The notes beneath the pieces were generated by a model. The model did not search any database and was not told where the DNA came from. It saw nothing but the letters and a program-made list of their open reading frames with translations. A program made the position numbers and the translations under genes. Below are positions 25,601 to 36,000 of a stretch of 64,000 nucleotides of DNA, in pieces. Within the stretch, counting starts at the first letter, position 1; every line of letters begins with the position of its first letter. Source of the stretch: Trichomonas vaginalis G3 (lineage: Eukaryota; Parabasalia; Trichomonadida; Trichomonadidae); contig NC_067206.1 in assembly GCF_026262505.1 (NCBI RefSeq), positions 22,707,896 through 22,771,895 of the forward strand, given 5' to 3'.

Positions 25601-28174
25601 TTATTTGGTGCCAAGCTTTTCCAATGCCTTATTAGCGAGTTCTGTGGCATCATCATGGTTATTATTCTGAATAACTGATTTCAAAGTTGTAGAAAGTGGT
25701 TCTTTCCACTCTTCGACGGAGCCAACTCTTTCACAGAATATCTCCATTGCTTCTCTAACTTCTTTGACCATATCATCGATAAATACAAGTAAATCTTCGA
25801 ATTTCTTCGGAATATCTTCATATTTCACAGGAATTTCTTCCTTCTTCTTATCCTTGTTCTCTCCTCCATCTTTAGGCTTCTCTTCTTCTGTTGTTGCTGG
25901 TGTTTCTGCTGGAATTTGGTCCTTTGTTTGAGAACACTTAACAAGGAAGTCAGCCATGAGGGAAACAGCGTTAACTCTGACAGAGAGAACGTGGTCGTCC
26001 ATTCTTTCTCTGATTGCCTTGTAAATTTCGCTGAATTTTGTATTTAATTTGTTGGATTTAGCGATAAACTCTCTAGCGAGTGCAATGGCTGCAACTCTGA
26101 CTGGATCAGACCATGAATCATCAAGAGCTGATAAAACTGCTGGTAAAATCTTATCAAGGCTCTCATCACAACGTTCTTGAGTGATTGCGTCTGATTTAAG
26201 TAATGCGGCCAAGGCCAATGTGGCTGCTTCACGTGGTGGAACGTTTTCTTTTCCAATACTCCATTCCATCTTGTTAATAACCAAATCAAAGAGCTGTTCC
26301 GTGATATCTGTGATTGCTCCTTTGTAGCATAATGTAGTGATAAGGTCCATCAGCTCTTTTGTGCCTTCCTGTTCTGATTGTGCAATTGATTCGCAAATTG
26401 CCTGGCAAACATCTCTAAGATTGTTCTGGATAGCGTATGGTGGAACTTTAAGCAACAATTTGCTGAGGTATCCGGAGCTTTTATCTGTAACTCTGAGCAA
26501 ATTTTGCATTTGTTCGCTGAAAACAGTGGCCAAAGGTCTTCCGAAGCAGTTCTCGAAGTAATGCATTGCATCACCTTTCTCGCCGATCCTGAGAATTGTT
26601 ATAAGAATGATATTACTGTTAACATCTCTGAAATTCTCATTTGCGTGGACAATAAGGGCCAAAACGGCTTCAGCGAGGTTATTAATACAATCAAGAGCAT
26701 CAAATACTCTGTTGTTATTAATTCCATCGATAATTGAAGCCAAACCACCATCAGAAAATTTTGCATTTACAAGAGCAACTTGTAACAACAAAACGATCTC
26801 TCGTGGTCCCTCATTTGTGAAATTAGATACGATAGGAGCAATTAAATCGTCTTCGTTTACATTTGATGCCAAAATTGCAGCAACGCGCATTGCGAACTCC
26901 TGATCGCCACGGATTGTCTTTATTGACTGTCCAAGAGTCTTCATGACGTCAACAACAGTCTTTACGGAGTATTGGCCGGTCAATTGAATCAAAGATGCAA
27001 CAGCGCGAAGCCCGAAGACTCTGATTTGCTCTGTCCACTCGATGAGCTTTGGAATGAGATGGTCCATCATCTGTTTGTAGTTATCTTGAAGGATATGGCG
27101 AAGTCCAACACAAATTTTTCTTTTTTCATCGAAATCTGTCGGGCCAATGTATTCTTTTTCTTGAGCGTAATCGTCCTTCTTGTCAACCTCATGCTGTTTT
27201 CCAATGGCGTCAAGAGCTTTCCAAGCTTGATAGGCTTGCTTTGTTACTTCTGGCTGTTTGACGACTTCATCCTCTGTAATCTTGCGAACAGGGACTAAAC
27301 TGTAGATCGAAGTAAGAAGAATCGGTAAATATTGGGAATAATACATATGTCTGTTGTCATGTTGGACAAGGAGTGTTTTAACATAGTCTACAACAGCAAG
27401 ACGGACGGAAAGAATCCTGTCGTCGATCATTTGTTCAAGTAAAGTGGCAATAGAATCGAATTTGTATTCGCTGGTTGTAATTACGTAAAATTTGGCTAAC
27501 GCTTGGAGAGTTTGCTTCCTAATGTCCTTGTTTCTGTGGACAATGTTCTTGAGAAGTGCATTAATTAAAGCTTCTGAGTAATTTATTTTTTGTTTTGCTT
27601 CATCTTCTGCTTCCAAATCGTATACTTCCCTGTACATTGAGCGAGCAATCTTGCCACACATGGTTTCGAGAATCTGGGCTGATAATAATTTGACATCTGG
27701 GGCATTTGAAGCACATGATGTAGCTAAAGCGATGATTGTTGGGCGTGCGTACTCATCCCATGTCGAAGGAACTGTTTCTACACCTGTTAAGTCAACAAAA
27801 TAAACAAGAATATTAAGAATTGCAACGAGAACTTCTTCGCAGTTTTCGGATTTGATACGGTTGAACAATGTTGGAAGTACTGTTGCTAATACACTGTCGA
27901 AATTTTTAGTGCCAAGTTGCTTTATTAACGTAAATAAGCAATTCATACAGGCAACACGCACAGAATCGTACTGATCGTTAGAGCGCTGGATTACCTGAAC
28001 AAGAATTTCTGCAATAAAATAGTCAATACTTGGTACTAAGGTCGGAAAGATTGTTAATTTCGCCAACTCGTTGAAACCTTCAATCCTTTTCTTAGCATTA
28101 GTTTCTTTGATGAATCTAAGTAATTCCTGAAGATGCTGATCTAATTTAACTGTACCCTTAGATTGATCTTCCAT
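25601..28174 (-). CDS. HEAT-repeat protein, DNAAF5/HEATR2-like (857 aa)
   Basis: Host gene, intact, almost entirely helical with successive HEAT units, for example CVGLRHILQDNYKQMMDHLI followed by PKLIEWTEQIRVFGLRAVAS. The length and this middle block (G-x-R-x-L-V/H-x8-LP-x-L-x2-D/W ... R-V-x-G-L-x-A-L/V) resemble dynein axonemal assembly factor 5, a cytoplasmic factor that helps build axonemal dynein arms. A flagellated trichomonad would need it. A Lys/Glu/Pro-rich acidic insert (EEEKPKDGGENKDKKKEE) lies near residue 790. The start at 28174 is chosen over one 54 nt upstream because an Inr-like TCATT lies 4-8 nt before it. Other HEAT proteins remain possible. Confidence 0.7.
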   Translation of the reverse strand: MEDQSKGTVKLDQHLQELLRFIKETNAKKRIEGFNELAKLTIFPTLVPSIDYFIAEILVQVIQRSNDQYDSVRVACMNCLFTLIKQLGTKNFDSVLATVLPTLFNRIKSENCEEVLVAILNILVYFVDLTGVETVPSTWDEYARPTIIALATSCASNAPDVKLLSAQILETMCGKIARSMYREVYDLEAEDEAKQKINYSEALINALLKNIVHRNKDIRKQTLQALAKFYVITTSEYKFDSIATLLEQMIDDRILSVRLAVVDYVKTLLVQHDNRHMYYSQYLPILLTSIYSLVPVRKITEDEVVKQPEVTKQAYQAWKALDAIGKQHEVDKKDDYAQEKEYIGPTDFDEKRKICVGLRHILQDNYKQMMDHLIPKLIEWTEQIRVFGLRAVASLIQLTGQYSVKTVVDVMKTLGQSIKTIRGDQEFAMRVAAILASNVNEDDLIAPIVSNFTNEGPREIVLLLQVALVNAKFSDGGLASIIDGINNNRVFDALDCINNLAEAVLALIVHANENFRDVNSNIILITILRIGEKGDAMHYFENCFGRPLATVFSEQMQNLLRVTDKSSGYLSKLLLKVPPYAIQNNLRDVCQAICESIAQSEQEGTKELMDLITTLCYKGAITDITEQLFDLVINKMEWSIGKENVPPREAATLALAALLKSDAITQERCDESLDKILPAVLSALDDSWSDPVRVAAIALAREFIAKSNKLNTKFSEIYKAIRERMDDHVLSVRVNAVSLMADFLVKCSQTKDQIPAETPATTEEEKPKDGGENKDKKKEEIPVKYEDIPKKFEDLLVFIDDMVKEVREAMEIFCERVGSVEEWKEPLSTTLKSVIQNNNHDDATELANKALEKLGTK

Positions 28175-28185
28175 GAAAATGAACC
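28175..28185 (-). promoter_or_regulatory. Inr-like initiator before the HEAT-repeat gene
   Basis: On the minus strand the sequence reads GGTTCATTTTCATGG, with TCATT fitting the trichomonad initiator TCA(Y)(W) directly before the ATG. This close spacing is normal for Trichomonas genes. Confidence 0.55.
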
Positions 28186-28299
28186 AATTTTTTAACGGAT
28201 AAAAAGTGTTCAGATTTTCCTCGACCACTTATAAACTAAAGAGATTTCATATCATATGAATGGCGGACGTCTTGCTACTAATATTATATATGAATATTT

Positions 28300-29640
28300 G
28301 TCTCATTGCCTTGATATTGTGCACCAATATTTACAAAGTATGTTATTTATTATTTTGTAGTGGTCTACATATTATCCTTCTTATGTATTTGTTATTTATC
28401 CTGTATGTTCCAACCAAACACGAAATTTATCATATGAAATAATTTTTGAGTGGATATCATTTTAAAAAACTCATCCCTCAGTCACTTAATAGATCATAAT
28501 AATCAATTTTAACAATCTAAAAATGGAAAACCATTTTTTGAAAAACGATTATTTTTAATTCAATTCGATTTCTCAACCACTATTTGATATTCAATTCAAA
28601 TTTTAAGAACATTTTTAGAAAAATTGCATTAACAAGATTTATTTATAATTGAATGACACACTTGAGATCCCATTTGAAGGGAAAACAACTGTTTCCCTTC
28701 CAAATAATATAAATAATGCGTCAATAAAGTATATCTTTATTAATGAAGGTTTTACATATCTTCCAACTAGTTTATTTTCAAGGTTTCCTAATTTACTAAA
28801 TATAACTCTTCCAGAAGGTCTTGAGTCCATTGAAGATTCTGGTTTCAACACTATTTCTCTAATTAAATATTTATTCATACCAAAAGGAGTTCGAAAATTA
28901 GGTGAACAGAATCCATTTGATATGGGACTAATAGAATATATTGATGTTGACCCAAAAAACCTATATTTTTGTTCTGTTGATGGAATATTGTTCTCCAAAG
29001 ACATGACAATTTTATACAGTTTTCCGACTTATTTAAATATTCCAATATATATGGTTCCTAATACAGTTACACGTTTTGGTTTTGGGGCATTTAACCGAGC
29101 AAGGTATTTGAAAAAAATTTATATTCCTGACTCTGTAGTAGATTTATCTGCTGAATTTCTATGTCAGAACTATGATGTGATTGAAGAGGTCATAATATTC
29201 AGATATTTTCGACAAAACTTGCCTTATATAGGACCTAATTCGTTTATATCTACTACATTCCAAAAATCTAATATTAAATATATATACTCCGTATTTATAC
29301 CAAAAACTTGTCAAATTTGTTACTTTTCTTTGTTCAAAAAAGACTATTTGTATGTTTTCATACTAATGTAAACTATGCTTTTTCTTATATCGATCATTCT
29401 TAATATAAAATAAGCTATATGACTTTGTAATGAATTTGATGAATGATAATAAATTAAACAGATTTTTCCTCAATTTGTGGTATGGTAATGAGGACTGAGA
29501 CATATATTCTAGTGAGTCGAAAATTATCTTAAATATGTTTCTACAAATTTTCTGTAGAAATTGCTCAATTCATTGGATCCAACATGTGAAAATTGTTGTT
29601 TATATTATTTAAGTGAATGTTTATTTTTATAAATCCATCA
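28300..29640. repeat. Duplication unit, copy 1 (BspA gene plus flanks)
   Basis: The gene at 28649-29371 and its flanks match the segment 29895-31160. The match covers the upstream region (CATTG-CTTGAT-GCAC, AAATAATTTTTGA-TGGATAT) and the downstream region (AATGAATTTGAT-AATGATAA, CCAATGAAATGAAT). Flanks differ at many positions while about 530 bp inside are identical. Confidence 0.8.
28649..29371 (+). CDS. BspA-like leucine-rich repeat protein, copy 1 (240 aa)
   Basis: Host gene. Repeats of the LRR_5/TpLRR type with IKYIFINEGFTYLPTSLFS, NITLPEGLESIEDSGFNTIS and KKIYIPDSVVDLSAEFL units. BspA-like proteins are a very large trichomonad family and many are thought to act in surface binding or adhesion. 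This one lacks a signal peptide and a membrane segment, so it may be cytosolic or a short member. Stop is TAA followed by A, fitting the trichomonad UAAA poly-A signal. Directly upstream of the ATG the sequence is TTTATAATTG, which does not fit Inr; the paralogue at 30150 has TCATT there. Confidence 0.88.
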   Translation: MNDTLEIPFEGKTTVSLPNNINNASIKYIFINEGFTYLPTSLFSRFPNLLNITLPEGLESIEDSGFNTISLIKYLFIPKGVRKLGEQNPFDMGLIEYIDVDPKNLYFCSVDGILFSKDMTILYSFPTYLNIPIYMVPNTVTRFGFGAFNRARYLKKIYIPDSVVDLSAEFLCQNYDVIEEVIIFRYFRQNLPYIGPNSFISTTFQKSNIKYIYSVFIPKTCQICYFSLFKKDYLYVFILM

Positions 29641-29707
29641 CTTGATTTTTCCAATGAAATGAATCGTGTATTTTTAACAATAGGTTCCTACTGCATTTTT
29701 GGAACTT
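29390..29707. other. Intergenic region between BspA copy 1 and calnexin fragment
   Basis: AT-rich sequence matching the downstream flank of BspA copy 2 with many differences. No gene is seen. Confidence 0.6.
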
Positions 29708-29899
29708 TCAATATCCTCCTGTGCAATCAATTGTTGTGGTCGGTTCGACTTCGAACTGAATTATAAAATCTTTGTCATTTAAAATGATTGGGTTACTGAA
29801 TTTCTTTGTAATTGCATATCTTGTTGTGTATGTCGCTATTGATAATTCTTTGTCACTAGGATAGGATTCGAAGATTAGTCTCATTGTTTTGATGCACAA
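29708..29899 (-). pseudogene. Calnexin gene fragment
   Basis: A host pseudogene fragment. About 155 bp (29715-29870) are nearly identical to 32452-32607 in the calnexin gene and encode the stretch TRYAITKKFSNPIILNDKDF and following residues up to CTGGY. The rest of calnexin is missing: the sequence joins BspA-type flank DNA on both sides. A short open frame remains but lacks signal peptide, P-domain and membrane anchor. It suggests that the BspA-calnexin pair was duplicated and one calnexin copy was then mostly deleted. Confidence 0.9.
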
Positions 29900-30134
29900 A
29901 TATTTAATACTTCCTAGTGCTCATTATATTATTTTCCTTATTTTGTAAAGTTTCATTCAAACTCGAAATTTTGTCTTATAAAATAATTTTTGACTGGATA
30001 TAATTTAAAAAAACATTCATTCACTTAATGAATCACATTAAGTAATTTTCAACAATCAAAAAATGGAATATCATCTGTAGAAAAACGTTATATAATTCAA
30101 ATTTTAAGAGTATTTTGATACAAATAACACCAAC

Positions 30135-30149
30135 GAGATTTATTAATCA
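30135..30149 (+). promoter_or_regulatory. Inr-like initiator before BspA copy 2
   Basis: AATCATTGAATG: TCATT fits the trichomonad Inr (TCAYW) and lies 3-7 nt before the ATG. In copy 1 the aligned bases are ATAATT. Confidence 0.55.
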
Positions 30150-30872
30150 TTGAATGACACACTTAAGATCCCATTTGAAGGGGATACAACTGTTTCCCTT
30201 CCAAATAATATAAATTATACGCCAATAAAGTATATCATTATTAATGAAGGTTTTACACATCTTCCGTCTAGTTTATTTCCAAAATTTCCAAACTTACAAA
30301 ATATAACTCTTCCAGAAAGTCTTGAAACCATTGATGATGGAGGATTTGACTTTATTTCTTTAATTAAATATTTATTCATACCAAAAGGAGTTCGAAAATT
30401 AGGTGAACAGAATCCATTTGATATGGGACTAATAGAATATATTGATGTTGACCCAAAAAACCTATATTTTTGTTCTGTTGATGGAATATTGTTCTCCAAA
30501 GACATGACAATTTTATACAGTTTTCCGACTTATTTAAATATTCCAATATATATGGTTCCTAATACAGTTACACGTTTTGGTTTTGGGGCATTTAACCGAG
30601 CAAGGTATTTGAAAAAAATTTATATTCCTGACTCTGTAGTAGATTTATCTGCTGAATTTCTATGTCAGAACTATGATGTGATTGAAGAGGTCATAATATT
30701 CAGATATTTTCGACAAAACTTGCCTTATATAGGACCTAATTCGTTTATATCTACTACATTCCAAAAATCTAATATTAAATATATATACTCCGTATTTATA
30801 CCAAAAACTTGTCAAATTTGTTACTTTTCTTTGTTCAAAAAAGACTATTTGTATGTTTTCATACTAATGTAA
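30150..30872 (+). CDS. BspA-like leucine-rich repeat protein, copy 2 (240 aa)
   Basis: Paralogue of the gene at 28649. The first about 70 residues differ at many positions (TPIKYIIINEGFTHLPSSLF), while the remaining about 170 residues, from KYLFIPKGVRKLGEQNPF to the stop, are identical, as is the DNA for about 530 bp into the 3' flank. That pattern points to recent gene conversion. Motifs and likely role are as for copy 1. It has an intact Inr-like sequence and may be the expressed copy. Confidence 0.88.
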   Translation: MNDTLKIPFEGDTTVSLPNNINYTPIKYIIINEGFTHLPSSLFPKFPNLQNITLPESLETIDDGGFDFISLIKYLFIPKGVRKLGEQNPFDMGLIEYIDVDPKNLYFCSVDGILFSKDMTILYSFPTYLNIPIYMVPNTVTRFGFGAFNRARYLKKIYIPDSVVDLSAEFLCQNYDVIEEVIIFRYFRQNLPYIGPNSFISTTFQKSNIKYIYSVFIPKTCQICYFSLFKKDYLYVFILM

Positions 30873-30889
30873 ACTATGCTTTTTCTTAT

Positions 30890-31379
30890 CATGATAACTC
30901 CTCAATATAAACTAAGCTATAGAACTTTGTGATGAATTTGATAAATGATAACACAAAATGGATATATTTTCGCTCATTTTGTGCTATTAATATTAGAACT
31001 GAGATATAAAGTTACTGGCTAACTAGTCGATAATTATCCTAATCTTTTTTATACAAGAATGCTGTACAAATAGTTCGATTCATTTGATCCAACTTGTGAA
31101 GTGGATGTTTGACTAAATCTATCACATAGATTTACCAATGAAATGAATAGTATATATATATATAACAATATTTTTCCATTTCATTTATGGAGAAGTTTAG
31201 TTTAATTTGTTGATAAAAATATGAATTAAAGTCAGAAGGGCTTAAGAGCCCATTAATATATTTTCAAACACTTAAAATGAATAATGAAGATTTCAAATTT
31301 GTCAAAATAAAGAATATATTTAAAAATAATCTATAGAAAGTTTTATATATTTAAACAAGTAACAAGAAAGTCTATAAAA
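30890..31379. other. AT-rich intergenic region with a short TA repeat
   Basis: Contains the flank of the duplication unit and a TATATATATATA microsatellite near 31150-31162. No gene is seen. Confidence 0.6.
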
Positions 31380-32735
31380 TTAGAAAAATTTTCTATGAAT
31401 ATAATATCCAAAGATTGGTGTAATGATCATTGTCAAAAGCATGCTAATAGCCATTCCTTTGTCTTTCTTGTAGAATTCCGACCACGAATTCACAAGATCT
31501 TCAAAGAATGGCAATTTGTTGTCAATGTTTTTCAAATCTTCGAAATTCAAAACAGGATTGAATTTAATTTCTTCGTTTTCATTCTTTTGTTGGACCATTT
31601 TCTTCTGTTTCTGATCCATTTCATTGACAATTTCGTCAACATTATTTGTATCAATCAAAATCTTTCGGAAAGAAAGAGAAGGAGTCACGGCCCAAAGCTC
31701 AAATCCAACTGCCCATATCTCTCCGAAGTTCGCTGGATGTTTGTCTTCTACGTAATCAGGATTTGAAATCATCCTTGGTCTCCATGGACCTCTGTAAAGT
31801 GGATTTCTGTAACGAGGAGGTTCCCATTTTCCTTTGTACTTTTCATTGAGAATTAGTGGTGCTTCGTATGGACCACAACCTGGAGCTTTGTCACATTTGG
31901 GATTGGAGATCTGCGGAGCTTCCCATTGGCCGAAAACAGCTTCATCCCAATCGTCTGGTTTCTTAGCATTTTTGTCTTGGATTGTTTTCGGTTCGTTTAG
32001 GAGCCATCCTTTGGGAGGATCGATTTTTGATGGATCTGGTATAAATTCTGGCTCGTCTTCATCCCAATCTTCTGGTTTCTTTGCGGTTTCGTCAACTATA
32101 TATTCATCATCAACCCAATCCTTTGGTTTTTTGTCTGCTGGATCTGGTATTTCGCGAATATTGATTGGAGGATAGAAATCTGTAAAGAAATTTCCGATTC
32201 GAACTTTATCATTATCGATGAAAGTTTCAAAGTTATTATTTTTTCGAACAACTAATGAGTATAAGTGTGTTTTATTGCCTAAATTAGAGTGTGGTGGAAT
32301 TTTAAGACTTTTTTCGATACCTTTGTGCTTGATAATAAAGTGAATAGAGTTTGAATCTTGACATCTATCAGGTCCGAACATTAATGTATACATTGTTTGG
32401 TTCGAAACATCTCTTTCATTGAGATTTTTATTGCCGTATAGCTTTAAATATCCTCCTGTGCAATCAATTGTTGTGGTCGGTTCGACTTCGAACTGAATTA
32501 TAAAATCTTTGTCATTTAAAATGATTGGGTTACTGAATTTCTTTGTAATGGCATATCTTGTTGCGTAAGTGGCCATTGATAATGCTTTAGTCTTATTATC
32601 AAAGTACCAAACGCCATTATAATCCGGTGCCTTTGTCGATATCCAGCCATTCATTGAATTTTCTGATTCGAATGATTCGTAAAAGTCAGCCTTTGAAAGA
32701 GAATAGGATAGGAAAAATAGGCAAGATAAAAGCAT
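31380..32735 (-). CDS. Calnexin (451 aa)
   Basis: Host gene, intact. ER membrane lectin chaperone that holds monoglucosylated glycoproteins. N-terminal signal peptide (MLLSCLFFLSYSLSKADF). Lectin domain with the family disulfide region at CTGGYLKLYG and MFGPDRCQDSNS. P-domain with type 1 repeats (KKPKDWVDDEY, KKPEDWDEDEPEF, KKPDDWDEAVF) and type 2 repeats (GQWEAPQISNP, GKWEPPRYRNPLYRG, GPWRPRMISNPDY). A C-terminal transmembrane helix (GMAISMLLTMIITPIFGYYI) ends in a short HRKFF tail; the long acidic cytosolic tail of animal calnexins is absent. A fragment of this gene lies at 29708. Confidence 0.96.
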   Translation of the reverse strand: MLLSCLFFLSYSLSKADFYESFESENSMNGWISTKAPDYNGVWYFDNKTKALSMATYATRYAITKKFSNPIILNDKDFIIQFEVEPTTTIDCTGGYLKLYGNKNLNERDVSNQTMYTLMFGPDRCQDSNSIHFIIKHKGIEKSLKIPPHSNLGNKTHLYSLVVRKNNNFETFIDNDKVRIGNFFTDFYPPINIREIPDPADKKPKDWVDDEYIVDETAKKPEDWDEDEPEFIPDPSKIDPPKGWLLNEPKTIQDKNAKKPDDWDEAVFGQWEAPQISNPKCDKAPGCGPYEAPLILNEKYKGKWEPPRYRNPLYRGPWRPRMISNPDYVEDKHPANFGEIWAVGFELWAVTPSLSFRKILIDTNNVDEIVNEMDQKQKKMVQQKNENEEIKFNPVLNFEDLKNIDNKLPFFEDLVNSWSEFYKKDKGMAISMLLTMIITPIFGYYIHRKFF

Positions 32736-33038
32736 TTGAACATTAAAACGAATATTTAGTAGTTTTATAGATTAGTAGTAGAATTGTGATAAGCTGAATG
32801 GCAAGCTTCATAGAAATTAACAATTGAAATTTATATTATTACAATATCTATCAATGATATTGGAGAAGTTCTTTTCTAGTGTAGTTTTTTATGCATTTTC
32901 TCTATAACCTCTAACTGAATAGTAAGAATATTTCAATAATTTATTATTCTTTCTCATATGGAAAGAAATATTTGATTGTATATATTGTTTCAAAATTATA
33001 TGTTTATTATTAAGAAAAAAAGTTTTAAAAGAAATACA
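32736..33038. other. Intergenic region, nothing recognised
   Basis: About 300 bp of AT-rich sequence between two minus-strand host genes. A TCACA that fits Inr lies about 50 nt before the calnexin ATG on the minus strand, rather far for this organism group. Confidence 0.5.
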
Positions 33039-36000
33039 TTAAGCTGATTTGTTGCTATAAGATGAATCTGAATGAATATCACCTTCTTCTGAGTCATTGT
33101 ATTTTGCTTGTTTCTTCTTTCTCCAGACAAAGAAGACGACAACGCAAACAATTGCAATAACAACAATTACTCCAACAATTCCACCAGCTATTTTTGCTGG
33201 ACTAGCTCCTCCTTTTTGGGAGTCATCAGAAACAGGAACTGGTGTAGGAGTAGGTTCTTCATCTCCTGTGTATGAATCAGGTTTTGTAGCGAGGTAATGA
33301 GTACCTAACTTTGAATGAATTATTACTGTTGTTTTATCTCTTGATCTCATTGTTTTGAATTTATAACTGAACTTGTACTCATCATTATGAATTTGCATTG
33401 AATAAATGTTAATATTATCTGGTTTTGAAGAAGCAGCCAATAACTTCCTTGATGATTCTTCATTAACTACCAATGTGCCATCAGCATAGTAATTTTCAAT
33501 TTCTAATGATTCTGTATTGACATCTCCATCCATTCTCGATTTGCCTTTTCCATCAAATGATGAAAGAACAAATAAATAATTTTTAGAACTATTCATATTA
33601 AATTGGACATTTTCCATATTTCCAATTCGTAATTCGCTTCTTCCAAGCAAAAACATAATTTCATCTGTTTTAATATTAGTTATTGACATAACAATGGTTT
33701 GAATACTTGCTTTACCATCTAGATAAATAGAGCCGGTTTCATTGAAGGTAATGCCAATAACATTATTCTTAAGTAATGTATATTTATCTTCTCCTATTTT
33801 TGCATAAACAACGGTCTTTGTCTTTTTAATTGGTGGCTGGAGTAAAACTGTGAATCCTTTCTTAACCTCATATATACCAGCAGTTATTGTGTGATGGCCA
33901 ACCCTGCTTAATGAGACTTTATCATCGATGTAATTTATTTCTTTTGTAGCAAAACATTGTTTAGAATTTTCAAATATTAGTAAAATTCCAACAAAATAAT
34001 AATCTGATTCTAAACTGTGTGGAATACTAAATGTATGTGGTGTGCCAAAAACATTTTCTTGTAGTGTTGTAAAAGTAGAATTCTCATATACTTTGCTGTT
34101 CGATATTACGTAATTCACACTATACTTCATTTGATAATTAAAGTACAATTTCACCAAGATATTCAAACTTGATTGGTCCATTGATATAATATCGAAATCA
34201 AATTTGAAATTTGGAATGATTTTAATGGGAATAAAACTGTATATTGATATTGATGGATCTGATTTTATGGATTGACATATTGTGATAAGTGAAACAGGAT
34301 AAGATGATTTTGGTTCAGGAAGAGTAACTGAGAATTCAACAGAAGTTTCTGAAGAAGATGCCATTAATCTATATTGATCATATGTAGAATAATCTAAGAA
34401 ATAAAATTCATGTATTGAATAAGCTAATCTTGGAGATTTTGCAGTACATTTGATGTTAACTTCATCTCCTCCATGGTATTCTTCCTTTTGATCTTGAATG
34501 GCACAATCATATTCAACATATGTAAATATTGTAGGATCTAAATAATAATTTATTGTTTTTGAATTATTAAACTTGTCAATAAATTTGAAATAAATTCTTG
34601 TTTTTGGTAATTTTACTGTTACTGAGAAAATATTGTAATTATCTAAACTAGATACTGATATTGCATCTTCGTAATCCCCATCATCTGACATCTTATATTG
34701 TACTTTCATTGTACTGAATTCACAAATATAGTTGAGTTTGAAGCCAAGAGCTGCTGTTGAATATAGTTCTGGATAAGAATTAAGCGAACTTACAATGATA
34801 TCAGGGGTGGGACATATTTTGATATTTGTTATTTCAGAATAATCTACTAATTGGAGTGATGATCCATAATATTCTTTCATCATTGCAATAGAAATTGTTA
34901 TTTGCTCTCCAGTTTGGGCTGGATTTTCTACATAAGCAATATATTCATTTTCGTTGCCAACTGCTTCCATTCTCACATTAAGATTGTATTGTGCGGTACC
35001 TCCTTGGAATAATGATTTCCTATCTTTGCCTTATATTTTATTGGTAATTCTTCAATATCATAAATGTTACATTTGAATAACAGAGTTTGTCCATATCCAT
35101 ATGAATCTTCTGTCATTCTGCAATTGATTGAACTATGTGTTATTTCCAATTCTGATTCAATTGTTAAATAAATCTGGTCACTATATCCATTTACCCCTGG
35201 AACACGTGGTTGTAATATAAACGTATTTTGGCCGATTGTATCTGGACTTGGAAGTAAAAATGAAAGAATAGTTTCATTTTCGGTATTTGGAACACGTATC
35301 AGATATTCTATTTTAAGATCTCGGAAATAATCATTTTGTGTCGGTTTATATTTATATCTGAACGTTATATCATCAAGATTTATTAACTCAGAGAATTCTA
35401 ATTTCAGTAACTTTCTTGATCCTATTTTGTAAGTGGGTGCGCTGTTGAGGTCAGTTATCGAATTGATCCCCCATACAAAATCTGAAAAGCAATAAATATC
35501 AAATTCTTTTGATATTATAACTTTGTCCTCTATAATTACCGCGAAAGAAATTTTTGATGGAATCCCACCAACATCACTACTATATCCGAGCCAAGTATTT
35601 TCCAAATAAACAGCGGAATCTTGACCTGCGTTCTTAATTATTTGTAAATAATTATTTGCAATCGTAGAACTTTCATAAAATCTTCCACCAATATTTATCT
35701 CAGTCGGGATATTGTGCTTTACGTAAAAAGTTCCTTTTCTTTGTTCATCTTTTTTAAAGTATTTAACAGAATACGTAAATTCAACATATTTATATGTTAT
35801 GTATCCATTTTTAAAGACGTTATTTTGTTCGAAATTAAGGGTAATCAAATTTTCGGATCGAATATCACCTAATTGAACAATGAAGAAGAAGTTTCTTTTT
35901 GATTTACCAAAAGGTTTAAGAGTTTGGCGTTTTAATTTGTAATGTAAAATGAGATAGTCAAAAGCAACTTCATTTTTGAATGTAACTGTTCCAGTAATAG

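Noticed and set aside
25601-28174. HEAT-repeat protein as importin or PP2A scaffold
   Set aside because: Length of about 857 residues and the middle block fit DNAAF5/HEATR2 better; PP2A scaffolds are shorter with regular 39-residue repeats, and no importin N-terminal domain is visible. Kept as tentative.
28260-28442. 60-codon hydrophobic frame upstream of BspA copy 1
   Set aside because: It is part of the duplicated flank, the aligned part of copy 2 is not open, and the composition is that of AT-rich non-coding DNA.
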